From Deltaproteobacteria bacterium (GTDB lineage Bacteria > Myxococcota_C > UBA6777): 64,000 nucleotides of DNA. Positions within the stretch are counted from its first letter, which is position 1. Every line of letters starts with the position of its first letter. The position numbers and the translations under genes are program-made. The stretch lies in the NCBI GenBank assembly GCA_006226375.1, contig SBHC01000014.1, positions 109,236 through 173,235 of the forward strand, given 5' to 3'. Positions 9,582 to 19,397 of this stretch are shown here, piece after piece. The notes under the pieces were generated by a model. The model had not been told where the DNA came from. It saw only the letters and a list, made by a program, of their open reading frames with translations, and made no database searches.

Positions 9582-9839
9582 CGCATCAACCTTTGCTGCA
9601 AAACATTCAACATCACATTCCATGTGTCAGTATGGGACGGAAGAGCCTGAATTCCAACCGTCTCCCCGAACGAAACTCGGAGAAATACAACACACCCACC
9701 GTTAAATGTCTTGCAACGGCGAGCAAATTATCGCAATACCATACAGGCAAGAGGCGAAGCGTGGGGGAATAAGATTGAATTCCGTGCTGTCTCTGTTGGA
9801 TGAAGGAAAGCAAAGCCGTTGGATACAAAGGAGAACACA

Positions 9840-10379
9840 ATGCGTGTTTGGACAAGTTTGGTGATGGTGGTGGCCTTAATCTTCTCCAGTGTTGTTGTTT
9901 CTGCCCCGGTGTGGGCGGGTCCTCAACCTAAGAGAGTTCGTGTCGCGCAGGCGAACACCAACGCCAATGTGGTGCAGAAGTCCAAGGCTCCAGCGAATAA
10001 CTTTCCGACAGGAGCATGGACTCTGGAGAGTCTCAGCGCTGCTGTTGCCGGTGCAGGCTTTGTGTTTGTTGGTGTCGGGGTTTCGTTCTTGACCCGTCGT
10101 GACCAACTGCTCGGACAGGCCAGCGAGCCCAATCGCAAGCCCGAGGACATTCCCAGCGCCACGGAAATCCGTTCGTTGGAAGACACCGGAACAGGCATGT
10201 TGGTTGGTGGTTGGATCGCGACGGGAGTGGGTCTTGCTGGAATGGTGATTGGTGCCATCTGGTTGCTAGCCCACAAACCCTCCAACACAGACCTACCTCC
10301 TCTCAAAGAAGGCTCTGCCAAAGGTCAGGCGCCCCAACCCTTCACAGGCTCCTCCACCATCCTCTCCATCCAGCCCTAA
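9840..10379 (+). CDS. Small exported or membrane protein of unknown function
   Basis: The ATG at 9840 sits behind AAAGGAG and gives a signal-peptide start (MRVWTSLVMVVALIFSSVVV, cleavage near PVWA), so it is preferred to the TTG at 9819. The 179-residue product has two further hydrophobic stretches, AAVAGAGFVFVGVGVSFL near residue 65 and MLVGGWIATGVGLAGMVIGA near residue 125, so it probably spans the membrane twice after export. I recognise no family. It is transcribed away from the Cys-rich gene across a gap of about 260 bases and converges with the giant gene 60 bases later. Confidence 0.65.
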   Translation: MRVWTSLVMVVALIFSSVVVSAPVWAGPQPKRVRVAQANTNANVVQKSKAPANNFPTGAWTLESLSAAVAGAGFVFVGVGVSFLTRRDQLLGQASEPNRKPEDIPSATEIRSLEDTGTGMLVGGWIATGVGLAGMVIGAIWLLAHKPSNTDLPPLKEGSAKGQAPQPFTGSSTILSIQP

Positions 10380-10439
10380 TACACAGAACACCCTTCCTAT
10401 CTTTCCATAGAAAAAGTGTACCTGCTGAACTTTTACGAA

Positions 10440-13400
10440 CTACGACTGCGGGTTTGGGTTTTGCTCGGAAGAGGGCGCCGAAGACGTGGGCGGTTGTGGG
10501 GTGTAGGAGAGAATGTCTGCAACGCGGTATTGGCCGCTAAGTTGGAGCTGCTCATTAGGGCGCGGAAGAAGCTCGTCTCCAGACGACAGCGTGACGACGG
10601 GTGCAGGTTCGTAGAGACGTCCTTTTTCATCCAGTCGGTACACGACATCGTTTGTTGGCGTATGGTCTACGCTCTTCTTGACCCGAACTTCTTCTTTGCT
10701 GATGAAGTACTCTGCCTTAGCAGAGTCTTGAACTGAGCCAGGAACGCCCACCTCGAAGCCTCGCAGGTAGAACCGCAGCCAGTTCTCCAGCTTTCCACGC
10801 AGCAATCGAATGCCGCACTTCTTCAGGAAGTTCTCCAGATCTTCGTCGATCAAGGATTGCTCAGCGCCCAGAAGCCGCAAGCGACGATGCAGAGGTGTAT
10901 CGAGTTCTTTGATGGAGCCAACCAACACTCCACCTTCAAGCTCGATCCGAAGACGCCATCGGTAGAATTGATCGTCCTGTTCTGTCTCCAGCACCAAGAA
11001 CATGTCGATATGGTTGGGGCTAAGGAGTGGGTGCTCCTGACGAATGACAGGATACTTCTCAAGCAGTCCCTGACGCTTGCGCAGAGCAGCGAGGAGTTCG
11101 CGCTCGACAAACGTCTCCAACGACTCCACAACATGATGGAGTTGTTCACGTTGACGTCGTCGTGGCATACGATCGGGGGCGTGGTACTCGTTCTCCGCGA
11201 ACTTGTTGAGCTTTTCATAGATCTTGGGCAAGGTGCCGGAGTGGAAGCCCCGTCGCAACATGCCATCCATGGTCTCTCCATGAGAGCCAACCAGGGCGGG
11301 TTTGGTTGTGGTGTAGTTCGCCTGGAACAGCTTCCAGTTTTCTTTGAACTCCCACACCAAGAATCCACAAAGGCCTGGAAGGGCCAGTTGGAAAATGACG
11401 GTGACCACAGAGGTCATCAAGCCGGAGTAGCCTTGCGCGATCATCCAAGGGATAAGCCCAGCTGTGGCGGCGCTGATCATCTTGTGAGACACCGTAACGA
11501 CCGGAAAGTGCTTGATCGGGTTCACCTGAGGTTCCACGAACAAGTTGGCGATCATCCTGGTGAGGTAGGCCACAGATGACCAAATCCCCTGGCCGATGGC
11601 CTTGAACAGGATGACAGGACGTCCTTCTCCAGGGTGGAAGCGCAACAAGTCATCGCCTCGGTAGATCACGTAGTCCAGGGCGTGGAGGAGCATCCGGAAT
11701 GTATCGATGATCCAATGGAACAGACCAATGACCCAGCGGTCTTTGATCTGCTGCCAGAGGGCAATGGAGCGATACGCCAGCTGATCCCAGAATGCGCGGC
11801 CCATGGAGGTGAGGAAGAGCAAGTACGAAATGGCTGTACTCATCCCCAGCAACACGAGGGTCTCACCCAAGGTCATCGGCAGTCCAAACGCTCGAATGAT
11901 GCTGTAGAACATACCAAAGAAGAGGGTACCGACAAGCAAAGGAATGAGGACGAACCGATACCAAACAAAAGCATTCGGGTGACGAATTAAGTTTTGGATG
12001 GCTTCTCGTTCTAGCACCCAGCGTGGAGCGTCCACAAACACATAGCGGAAGGCATCACCAATCGCTGCAAGCACTCGCTTGAAGATGTCACGTCCTGTCT
12101 CTGTGTGAACGATCAGTCCTATGACGAACCCCAGCAATACGATGGAGGAGGTGTCCTTAAGCGGCGAGTGATAGTTGGTTTGTTTGAATGCGAACTTGTA
12201 GAAGGCTTCAATCATGGAAGCCATAAACACCAGAATAAACGCAGAGCCACCAAAAGGAATCAGCAGGTACTTGACCGCAAACCGACCCAGACCTGTTCCA
12301 AACGAAACATTGGAGACACGCTGGAGCATGCGGAGATAGATCTCGCTTTCTCGGTAAATCTCGTGGAAGCGTTCTTCAAATTGCTTGTCCATTCGCAAGA
12401 GAACATCGTTGGACAACAGCTCTCGGAATCCTGGATCTTTCAGACGCAGGTCGTTGCGGCTGATGACATCGCGGACGTCAGAGAAGCTGAAGCGGCCGTT
12501 GCGGATGATACAATCCAGCAACTCTTCGCAAATCTTGTTCTGTGCGATCTCCTCGCGGTGGTTGGTGGTCTTGAGTCCAGCTTCTTCCATTGCTTCTAGC
12601 ATCAGGGGCCGGAACTGCTCGCGGATTGCAGCTTCCAACGTTTGCTGGGCCTGCTGCAATGGAACGGCCCACTTCTGTCGCTTTTTCTGGGACAGTGGCA
12701 AGAACGACAACTTCTTCAAGGAGGTCTGGAGATAGTGCATGGACCGGACGAGCCCATAATTCTCTAACGAACGCTCCAGAGGTTGGCGCCGAAGGCTCAT
12801 CAGATACCGGAAGGGCTGGGTCGTGAAGAATGTTCGGTCTTTGTCCAGGTACGAACGTTGAAGAGTCTTCAGCAACGCAGCACATTGTTGTCCCAGCCGA
12901 GTCGAGAGAGGGACATCCAACAACTCTTCCAACATGGTACGGAAGCTCGCGCGATGCTCTTCTCCCATGCGGTGCGTCTCCAACCACTGGTTGGTGATCG
13001 TCTTGAGGAGCGCTTCACGCTCTTCGTACAGTTGGTGCAAGAGGGGATCATCCACCTGGGTCAGGGGACGGTAGTAGGCCAGGGCGTCTGTCAGTTGAAT
13101 GGCCGCTTCAACATCGTTACCCCGGTGCTTCTCATGCATCGCCCATTCAAGATGGTGAATGTACTCAAAGACCTGCTTGCGCATGATCTCGCGTGCTGTG
13201 AAGCGAAGCAAAATGGGGTGCCGTCCCCAGTGGAACAGAAGGCTGGTAAGGACTCGACCCCACAAGCGAACCTTCAACCACCACAGCGCGTTGCTGGTCG
13301 CTGCTTTCAAAATGGTCATGTACAGAGGCTGCTCTGAGTCCTCTGTTTTTGGTTTGTGGCTTGGATCCAACAGCACCTTGGTTTTGCTGTTGCAGGTGCG

Positions 13401-16400
13401 TTGTCCCTCCTCAAGGGTCGTCTCGCTGAGGTAATGCTTCCAGACCGGATCACGCCAGAAGTGAAGGAGCCCTCGATTGGCAACCTGCACATCCATCAGC
13501 TGCGACGCGACCACGTACAAAGCGAAGCCCCAGAACACGCTCCAGATCAGACCTGATGTGTTCAAGAACATCGCGCACAGCAGGATGAAAAGGAATGCCG
13601 TGTTGAGCGCGCGGCCGGAAGGTGACGACATGTGAGGAATGTCTTCACCGAACAGCGTGGAGATTCGCCGCTGGAGTTTGGTGCGCTCTCGGGTCAACCG
13701 ACGCCAAAGTTTGTCTTCCCCATCTGCGAAGGGCTTGTAGAAGGTCAGCGCTTCCGAGAAGGCTTGCAGCGCCGCAACGTCATTGCCGCGGCGTCGGGCT
13801 TTCTGGCCTCGTGTCATGTAGTAGCGGAAGGTGTACACATGGAATGCAAGCTTGCGGTGAGCCACCCATCGATCCAGCACGGGCAGCGGCATCGATTGAT
13901 CGGGAATGGCTTCCAGAATGGAGCCCCACACACGAATGTACAGGCTGTCGGAGATCGACTGGAGAAACGCCTTGGTGAACTCCCAGAGTACGACCTGGGG
14001 TGATTCTGGAGTCGGTTGAGGTGCTTCTGTCCACGCTGTGTTGGCGTGTTGCTGGCAGAGCCTACGACCTTGCTCCTGATCGTCAGGGTGGAGCAGCGTG
14101 GCCCAGAAATGTTCTCGTCGCCAACGTAGGAACATTCTCCATTGGAAGTGCAAGTCGAGGACATGAGCGATTGCAAAGACAACAAGACCACCCCAGACCA
14201 GGAACATGAGCCCGTACGGGTCAATGGAAGGCGCCGCCTGGTGGTGAGGTCCTCCAAATTGTCCAATCGCTCCAAAGATGTCTCGGATGTGGAACAGCGC
14301 CAGACGTTGGAGGAAGTAGAGCAGAACACCACCACCTCCGATTAGGAATGCCAGCAAAAACATCGCGCCTAGGCTTGGTTGGTGCAGGTGCTCTTGCATG
14401 TCTTTGCTGCGCAAGGGAGGTGTGCCTGAACCACCACCTCCAGATGTTATGCTGGGTGGTGGAGGTGTTCCCTTGTTGCTACCTGCGACTGGGATCTCCT
14501 GCGACGGGGACTCATCAAGCTCTACCTCTTGGAAGGATGTAAGGTCAGGAGCTTCGTTGTCGTCAGAGGACGCGTACACTTGCGTCTTGTCGTCGGCCAG
14601 GCCCCACTTGATCCATGGCTTGGTGCGAGGTGCCGGGAGGTGGCGTGGCACTTCGAACGGAACGTCCGGACGAACACGCTCGGCGATGGCGTCGATATCG
14701 AGGCCCTTTTGCGCAAGCCAAGTGTCAAAAACATGGGGCAGGATGGAGGGGAACAAGTCGTTGCGGTATTGTGGGGCAAAGTAGCTCATCATGCCCCAGT
14801 AACCGACCAGATTGCGGACGACTTCCTGCTCGTCTTCCGGGAAAAAGACATAGCGTTCGCGGACGAAGTACGAGCGGACTTCTTCAAAGGTTGTGTGTCC
14901 GAGAAGTGCTTTGATCTCATGGACCGGAACATCCAGAGCGTCCCAACGCAACATCAATTGGCTGGACGTTAGCCATGACCAGTACCGCCAGATGATTCGT
15001 TCTACAGGGGTCTTGCGCAACCGACGCGCAGAAAGTTGATCCAGCAACGTGATGTGCTCTGGGAGATTTGCTTCTTCAAGTTCCTTGAAGAGATCGGGGT
15101 CTTCCAGCTTGAGTACATCCATGAACTCTTTCGAGGCCATGTGGTGGACAGGGCTCTCTGGGAGGGGATGCTTGTGATTCAACCCGACCTTGTCGAGGAA
15201 CAATCGTCGTCGTGCCCGGCGATGGAACAAAAATACCCCTTGCTCGGCTGATTGAAACACACTCAACAACAGCTCTGGGGTCAGATACTTGCACTCCAAC
15301 AACGCTTCGCGGAGTTCTTCCTCAGGGGTGGGCTCAGCTTTTTCCTGAGACTCGTCTTTCCCTTCTGCGGCCGCTTCTTCCACGACATCGATGGGCTCAG
15401 ATAGGGCAGGGTATTCTTGAGGTCGGCGTCCTTTGGAAATCCCATTGACGGGTGGGGCTTCAAAGGGTTCTTTTTGAGACTCATCGTCGTTCTGGGCAGA
15501 CTCAGTTGTTGCAACGTCCTTGTCGTTGGCCTTCGTTTCTTCGGCCTTCTCTACAGCCTCTTTCGTCTCAGCCTTGTCACTTTCGACTTCCGCAACCTCT
15601 TTGGGCTCTTCCTCTTCCTTCGACTCCTCTTCCTTCGACTCCTCCGCCTTTGCTTCTTCAGCTTTCGGCTGGGGTTCTTTGTCTTCAGGTTGAGTCTCTT
15701 TGTCTTCGGCCTTTTTCTCTGAGGCTTTGTCGAGGGCTTCATCCTCTTGTGAGGGTTGCTCTTCCTTCGCTTCGGCTTCTTCAACCGATTCTTTGGTTTC
15801 TTCTGCCTTCGGCTGTTCGACTTTTTCTTCTGTCGCTTCAGCTTTCTCTTCGGTCGCCTCAGTGCTCTCGGTCTTTTCTTCGCTCTTGTCGGTTTTGTTT
15901 TCTGCCTCTGACTCGACTTGAGCTTCTTCTTCCTGGACTTCTGCTACTTCATCGTCCTGAGTGTCTTGAGCTGGCTCGCTGGTCTTGGTCTCTTCGGAGG
16001 AGGCATGTTTTTCTTGGCTTGTCTCTGAGTCAGAGCCTTCTACATTGGAGTCGGTTCCCTTGGCTTCTATGGTTGACTCAGACGGAGATTCTACCTTGGC
16101 TTCTTCCTCTGTCGCAGGCTCGATGTCTGACGCACTCTTGTCGATCTCAGGGGCTTGGCTTGACAGTGTTTCAGGGGGTTCTTCTGATACAGAAGCAGCT
16201 TCTTCCTGAGTTGTGTCTTCTTGCGCTGCTGTTTGTGTTGCCTCAACTTCATCGGCAGAGTCGTTCTCGGCTGCCTTGCTGTCTTCAGAGGCTTGGCTTG
16301 ACAGTGTTTCAGATGGGTTGTCTCGCGTGTTCAAGGTTTCTTGAACATCTTCTTCTGGCTCTTTCGAATCTGCTTTTGGAGGTTCTTCTTCAGCTTCTTC

Positions 16401-17177
16401 GTCAGAGGCTTTGGCGTCTTTCGATGCTGTGGGAGCCGATTCTGTTTCTTCGTCTTGGAGTGATTGTTCTTCTACTTCAGAGTCTTCTTTGGATTTCTCT
16501 GCCGCTTTGGGTTCGGTCTCTTCGTCCTTGGCGGGTTGTGCTTCTGCAGCCTCAGCTTCTTCAGCGGGCTCAGACTTCTCTTCAACTTCAGGCTCGCTTG
16601 TTGTTTCCTCTTCCGCATCGGCTTTGGCTGCAACCTTGTCCTGGTTTTCAGCTTCTTCCTCAACGGTTTGGGTCTCTTTTGCCTTCGCGTGGACTTCGTC
16701 TTTGGGCTCTTCCTCAGAGTCTTTTATTTCTTCTGACTCTTGGATCTCCTCGTCCTTCGCTTTGCCCTTCGTTGTCTTTTGGTTGGGTTTGGAGGCTTTG
16801 CTTGCAGTGGATTCTTCGCTGCGAGCTTCAAGGGCTTCTTCCGCCTCTTGGTCTTGGTTAGACTGCTCTTGCGAGCTTTGCTCCTCTTTGTTTGCATCTT
16901 TTGTATTCTGGGAAGACTTGGTGCTTTTCCTCTTGGGCTTGGCAGCTTTTTTGGTCGTGGTCTTTTTGGTGCTTTTTTTCATGAGCTTGTCGAGCTCAGA
17001 TGCATCCAGTTTGGGGGCGTCCGCTGTCTCTGCATCGTCTGACGCTTTGGCCTCCTCGCTACTCACCTCTGGTGCCTGGACAGGCTCCTTCGCCTTCGCT
17101 GGGCTCTTTTTGGCGGTGGTTTTCTTCTTTCGCGAGGTTCTAGACTTCTTCTTGGTTTGCTTTTTTCTTTTGGCCAT
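10440..17177 (-). CDS. Giant multi-pass membrane protein with charged low-complexity N-terminus
   Basis: The gene encodes 2245 residues of no family I recognise. Residues 1-60 are Lys/Arg/Thr-rich. Residues about 60-600 are almost only Glu, Ala, Ser, Lys, Thr, Asp and Gln with repeated SQA, EEA and ETLSSQA pieces. A mostly soluble part follows. From about residue 935 onward at least seven hydrophobic segments appear, for example MFLLAFLIGGGGVLLYFL, FILVFMASMIEAFYKF and FVLIPLLVGTLFFGMFY, the last near residue 1925. Two soluble units near residues 1130 and 1350 resemble each other (RRGNDVAALQAFSEALTFYKP and HRGNDVEAAIQLTDALAYYRP) and are TPR-like. The C-terminal 300 residues are soluble. AAGGGA precedes the ATG. 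The long tail may be a flexible spacer. Confidence 0.8.
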   Translation of the reverse strand: MAKRKKQTKKKSRTSRKKKTTAKKSPAKAKEPVQAPEVSSEEAKASDDAETADAPKLDASELDKLMKKSTKKTTTKKAAKPKRKSTKSSQNTKDANKEEQSSQEQSNQDQEAEEALEARSEESTASKASKPNQKTTKGKAKDEEIQESEEIKDSEEEPKDEVHAKAKETQTVEEEAENQDKVAAKADAEEETTSEPEVEEKSEPAEEAEAAEAQPAKDEETEPKAAEKSKEDSEVEEQSLQDEETESAPTASKDAKASDEEAEEEPPKADSKEPEEDVQETLNTRDNPSETLSSQASEDSKAAENDSADEVEATQTAAQEDTTQEEAASVSEEPPETLSSQAPEIDKSASDIEPATEEEAKVESPSESTIEAKGTDSNVEGSDSETSQEKHASSEETKTSEPAQDTQDDEVAEVQEEEAQVESEAENKTDKSEEKTESTEATEEKAEATEEKVEQPKAEETKESVEEAEAKEEQPSQEDEALDKASEKKAEDKETQPEDKEPQPKAEEAKAEESKEEESKEEEEPKEVAEVESDKAETKEAVEKAEETKANDKDVATTESAQNDDESQKEPFEAPPVNGISKGRRPQEYPALSEPIDVVEEAAAEGKDESQEKAEPTPEEELREALLECKYLTPELLLSVFQSAEQGVFLFHRRARRRLFLDKVGLNHKHPLPESPVHHMASKEFMDVLKLEDPDLFKELEEANLPEHITLLDQLSARRLRKTPVERIIWRYWSWLTSSQLMLRWDALDVPVHEIKALLGHTTFEEVRSYFVRERYVFFPEDEQEVVRNLVGYWGMMSYFAPQYRNDLFPSILPHVFDTWLAQKGLDIDAIAERVRPDVPFEVPRHLPAPRTKPWIKWGLADDKTQVYASSDDNEAPDLTSFQEVELDESPSQEIPVAGSNKGTPPPPSITSGGGGSGTPPLRSKDMQEHLHQPSLGAMFLLAFLIGGGGVLLYFLQRLALFHIRDIFGAIGQFGGPHHQAAPSIDPYGLMFLVWGGLVVFAIAHVLDLHFQWRMFLRWRREHFWATLLHPDDQEQGRRLCQQHANTAWTEAPQPTPESPQVVLWEFTKAFLQSISDSLYIRVWGSILEAIPDQSMPLPVLDRWVAHRKLAFHVYTFRYYMTRGQKARRRGNDVAALQAFSEALTFYKPFADGEDKLWRRLTRERTKLQRRISTLFGEDIPHMSSPSGRALNTAFLFILLCAMFLNTSGLIWSVFWGFALYVVASQLMDVQVANRGLLHFWRDPVWKHYLSETTLEEGQRTCNSKTKVLLDPSHKPKTEDSEQPLYMTILKAATSNALWWLKVRLWGRVLTSLLFHWGRHPILLRFTAREIMRKQVFEYIHHLEWAMHEKHRGNDVEAAIQLTDALAYYRPLTQVDDPLLHQLYEEREALLKTITNQWLETHRMGEEHRASFRTMLEELLDVPLSTRLGQQCAALLKTLQRSYLDKDRTFFTTQPFRYLMSLRRQPLERSLENYGLVRSMHYLQTSLKKLSFLPLSQKKRQKWAVPLQQAQQTLEAAIREQFRPLMLEAMEEAGLKTTNHREEIAQNKICEELLDCIIRNGRFSFSDVRDVISRNDLRLKDPGFRELLSNDVLLRMDKQFEERFHEIYRESEIYLRMLQRVSNVSFGTGLGRFAVKYLLIPFGGSAFILVFMASMIEAFYKFAFKQTNYHSPLKDTSSIVLLGFVIGLIVHTETGRDIFKRVLAAIGDAFRYVFVDAPRWVLEREAIQNLIRHPNAFVWYRFVLIPLLVGTLFFGMFYSIIRAFGLPMTLGETLVLLGMSTAISYLLFLTSMGRAFWDQLAYRSIALWQQIKDRWVIGLFHWIIDTFRMLLHALDYVIYRGDDLLRFHPGEGRPVILFKAIGQGIWSSVAYLTRMIANLFVEPQVNPIKHFPVVTVSHKMISAATAGLIPWMIAQGYSGLMTSVVTVIFQLALPGLCGFLVWEFKENWKLFQANYTTTKPALVGSHGETMDGMLRRGFHSGTLPKIYEKLNKFAENEYHAPDRMPRRRQREQLHHVVESLETFVERELLAALRKRQGLLEKYPVIRQEHPLLSPNHIDMFLVLETEQDDQFYRWRLRIELEGGVLVGSIKELDTPLHRRLRLLGAEQSLIDEDLENFLKKCGIRLLRGKLENWLRFYLRGFEVGVPGSVQDSAKAEYFISKEEVRVKKSVDHTPTNDVVYRLDEKGRLYEPAPVVTLSSGDELLPRPNEQLQLSGQYRVADILSYTPQPPTSSAPSSEQNPNPQS

Positions 17178-17734
17178 AGAACAACAGTCCCTTGTGACAC
17201 CGGGTTAGGATACGTGCAAGTGTTACGTGGTTGGAGAGGGTAGAAAGGATGTGACGAGAACACATCATCGTGACAAACAGGATTGTATATAGTGTCTGTG
17301 TCAGAACTGATCAATCCAAAATTGTCACCTCATGCTTAACAGTTTCTATACAGGAAACGGTCTGTGGGGCTCCTTGCTGTAAAAGGAGGCGACAGAGATC
17401 TCCTGAGCATGTGTTCTGTCTTGCATCAGCGCGGGGAGCATTTTAACCAGATTCGATCGCTTGTCATCCCTTTCTTTCCTAAGATGTTAACGAAGCCCTC
17501 TTTTTCCAAGCCCTTTTACCTTCTATTTTCTTAGGAAACCAAAACTCTTCTCGATCTGTTCCCCTGCAAAAAATTCTCCTACCGCCTTGACGTTGGGACG
17601 AAAACGATTATTCTTCACCCGCCGGTGAACGACGGTTCATTTGCGCTAAGGTGAGAATCCAACTAGACAAAGTGATCTGCGGGCGGGGCTTACTTGGTTG
17701 AGGCTTTGCTCTGTAGTTTGTATACAAGGAGGCA
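17178..17734. other. Intergenic region between divergent genes
   Basis: These 557 bases separate the giant membrane protein gene from the HhH-methyltransferase gene, so they must hold both promoters. I see no open frame with a usable start and no convincing -35/-10 pair. A small hairpin (CTCCTT and AAGGAG, seven-base loop) lies near 17370-17390, followed by the palindrome GAGATCTC. AAGGAGG at 17726-17732 is the ribosome binding site candidate for the downstream gene but stands only two bases before its GTG. Confidence 0.5.
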
Positions 17735-19393
17735 GTGCTAGGCTGTGAGATAGGCTTGGCGCTGATCAGTATTTCAATGATCAAAACATTGCAAACGCGA
17801 TGGTACGGTCTGTGGGGAAACCTGGAAGACCTGGTCGATACAGGAACAGGATGGGCTCGTAGCGTTCTGCCATGGGAAGGTTGGCAGAAGGGTCGAGTTA
17901 AATACGAAGAAGGGTTTGGCGCGAACGCGCAAACGTCTTCGTCTCGTTCTAGTGATATGAGAACCGACAGTACAACAAAGGAGCTCGATGTGATGGAGAC
18001 AGGGACAGTGACAGCCTGGGATGCAGTCGACATTCTGTGGGAAATGGGAGCCCTGATCGTATTGTCTGGAGGAGCCAAGTCGCGCCGAAGTGGCCTCCGC
18101 AAAGCAGCCGACTACATCGAAGAACACCACGAACGGTGGGGTGACATTACTGCGGAAGAGCTGCAAGAACTGGAATGGGCTGAAGAAGCCACCGAAACCT
18201 TGCTCCAACTCCAACAACAAGACGTCCCCACGCTTTTGGGCGAGCTGCGAAGTGAGCTGGGCAAGAATGCCGCCGACTTGCTTCGGGTTCGAGGAATTGG
18301 TCTGGACAAAGCCACGACCATTCATGAAGAGCTTGACGTATGGACTCTGGAAGAACTCGAAGACGCAGCCCGAAATGGTGTTTTGCTTCAGGTGAAAGGA
18401 ATTGGTCCCAAGTCTCTGGAGAAGCTCAAGGGGAACATCAAGGCCGCTTTGGAAGAGAAGAAGGCTCGCTTGCAACGTCGCGCAGCAGCGAAGAAGCAAG
18501 TGGCAGTCAAAACAGAGACAACGCCACAGGCTCGGTCTGTTGAAAAGCCGGTGGAGGCGGCCTCATCGACAACGCATCCGAGCAGCAACGAGCCTCGCGA
18601 TTTGTTGGATCTTCTGCGTTGTCCGACCACACACCAAAGTGGTTTTGAAATGAGCGGCTCAGAGGCTGTATTGCCAGCTACAGGCCGACGCTACACCGTG
18701 ACACAAGGCGTCCTTGATATGGTCGGCGAAGGTCATGCACCTCCGTCTTGGGCTCAGACGGTGATGGAAAATCGCCTGTACACTCGCTTCTACGAGTCGG
18801 TGTTTCGGCCCAACTTGACTCGCATTGTGACCCGTCGCTCGGTTAAAGACGACATCGCTCTCAGCCTTGAGATGCTGGAGCTTCAGCCGGAGTGGTCTGT
18901 CCTGGATGTTGCGTGTGGTCCTGGCAATTACACCCGCGCCATCGCCCAGGCTTTGGAGCCTGAGAAAGGCGTGGCTGTCGGCGTTGACGTGAGCTGGCCA
19001 ATGCTTCGCAAAGCGGTGATTCATAAGGCACGCAAACGTATCTCCAACCTTCACTTTGTGCGAGGAAGCGCGCTACATCTGCCGTTCCAGAACGACAGCT
19101 TTGATGCTGTCCACTGCACCGCGGCGTTGCACTTGTTCTCCGATCCATCCCGAGCGCTGCACGAGTTTCATCGAGTCATCCGGCCAAACGGGCACCTCGT
19201 GATCGGCACCTTCTTGCAGAGTCGTTTTCTTCCGTTGCGGCTCGCCCAACGGATTGGCTCACCCCTCACTGGCTTCCATTGGTTCTCTCTGGAAGAGCTG
19301 GAAGATGTGGTGATGGATGCAGGCTTTACTGTCGCTCGAACCGAAATTAACGGTCTCGCGATCTCGTTGTCTGCTGTGGCTCACAATGACTAA
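17735..19393 (+). CDS. Class I SAM methyltransferase fused to a PolX-like helix-hairpin-helix domain
   Basis: The product has 552 residues if the GTG at 17735 is used. AAGGAGG is only two bases from it, so the ATG at 17777 is possible too. Residues about 180-245 look like tandem HhH motifs of the DNA polymerase X type (LLRVRGIGLDKATTIHEEL, then LLQVKGIGPKSLEKLKGNI). A basic linker follows. A short segment around residue 290 starts LLDLLRCP and resembles the Trm112-like front of UbiE-type enzymes. The methyltransferase covers about residues 380-550 with motif I VLDVACGPGNYT, an acidic post-I (VGVDVS) and motif III-like LVIGTF. The HhH part suggests nucleic-acid binding, yet the catalytic part resembles small-molecule methyltransferases. 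The substrate is unknown. Confidence 0.8.
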   Translation: MLGCEIGLALISISMIKTLQTRWYGLWGNLEDLVDTGTGWARSVLPWEGWQKGRVKYEEGFGANAQTSSSRSSDMRTDSTTKELDVMETGTVTAWDAVDILWEMGALIVLSGGAKSRRSGLRKAADYIEEHHERWGDITAEELQELEWAEEATETLLQLQQQDVPTLLGELRSELGKNAADLLRVRGIGLDKATTIHEELDVWTLEELEDAARNGVLLQVKGIGPKSLEKLKGNIKAALEEKKARLQRRAAAKKQVAVKTETTPQARSVEKPVEAASSTTHPSSNEPRDLLDLLRCPTTHQSGFEMSGSEAVLPATGRRYTVTQGVLDMVGEGHAPPSWAQTVMENRLYTRFYESVFRPNLTRIVTRRSVKDDIALSLEMLELQPEWSVLDVACGPGNYTRAIAQALEPEKGVAVGVDVSWPMLRKAVIHKARKRISNLHFVRGSALHLPFQNDSFDAVHCTAALHLFSDPSRALHEFHRVIRPNGHLVIGTFLQSRFLPLRLAQRIGSPLTGFHWFSLEELEDVVMDAGFTVARTEINGLAISLSAVAHND

Positions 19394-19397
19394 GTGA

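Noticed and set aside
15452..16861. Long open frame of 469 codons on the plus strand
   Set aside because: It lies antisense to the Glu/Ser/Lys-rich tail of the giant gene. The product is Leu/Arg/Gln-rich low complexity, as expected from reverse reading of GAR and TCN codons, and has no start signal.
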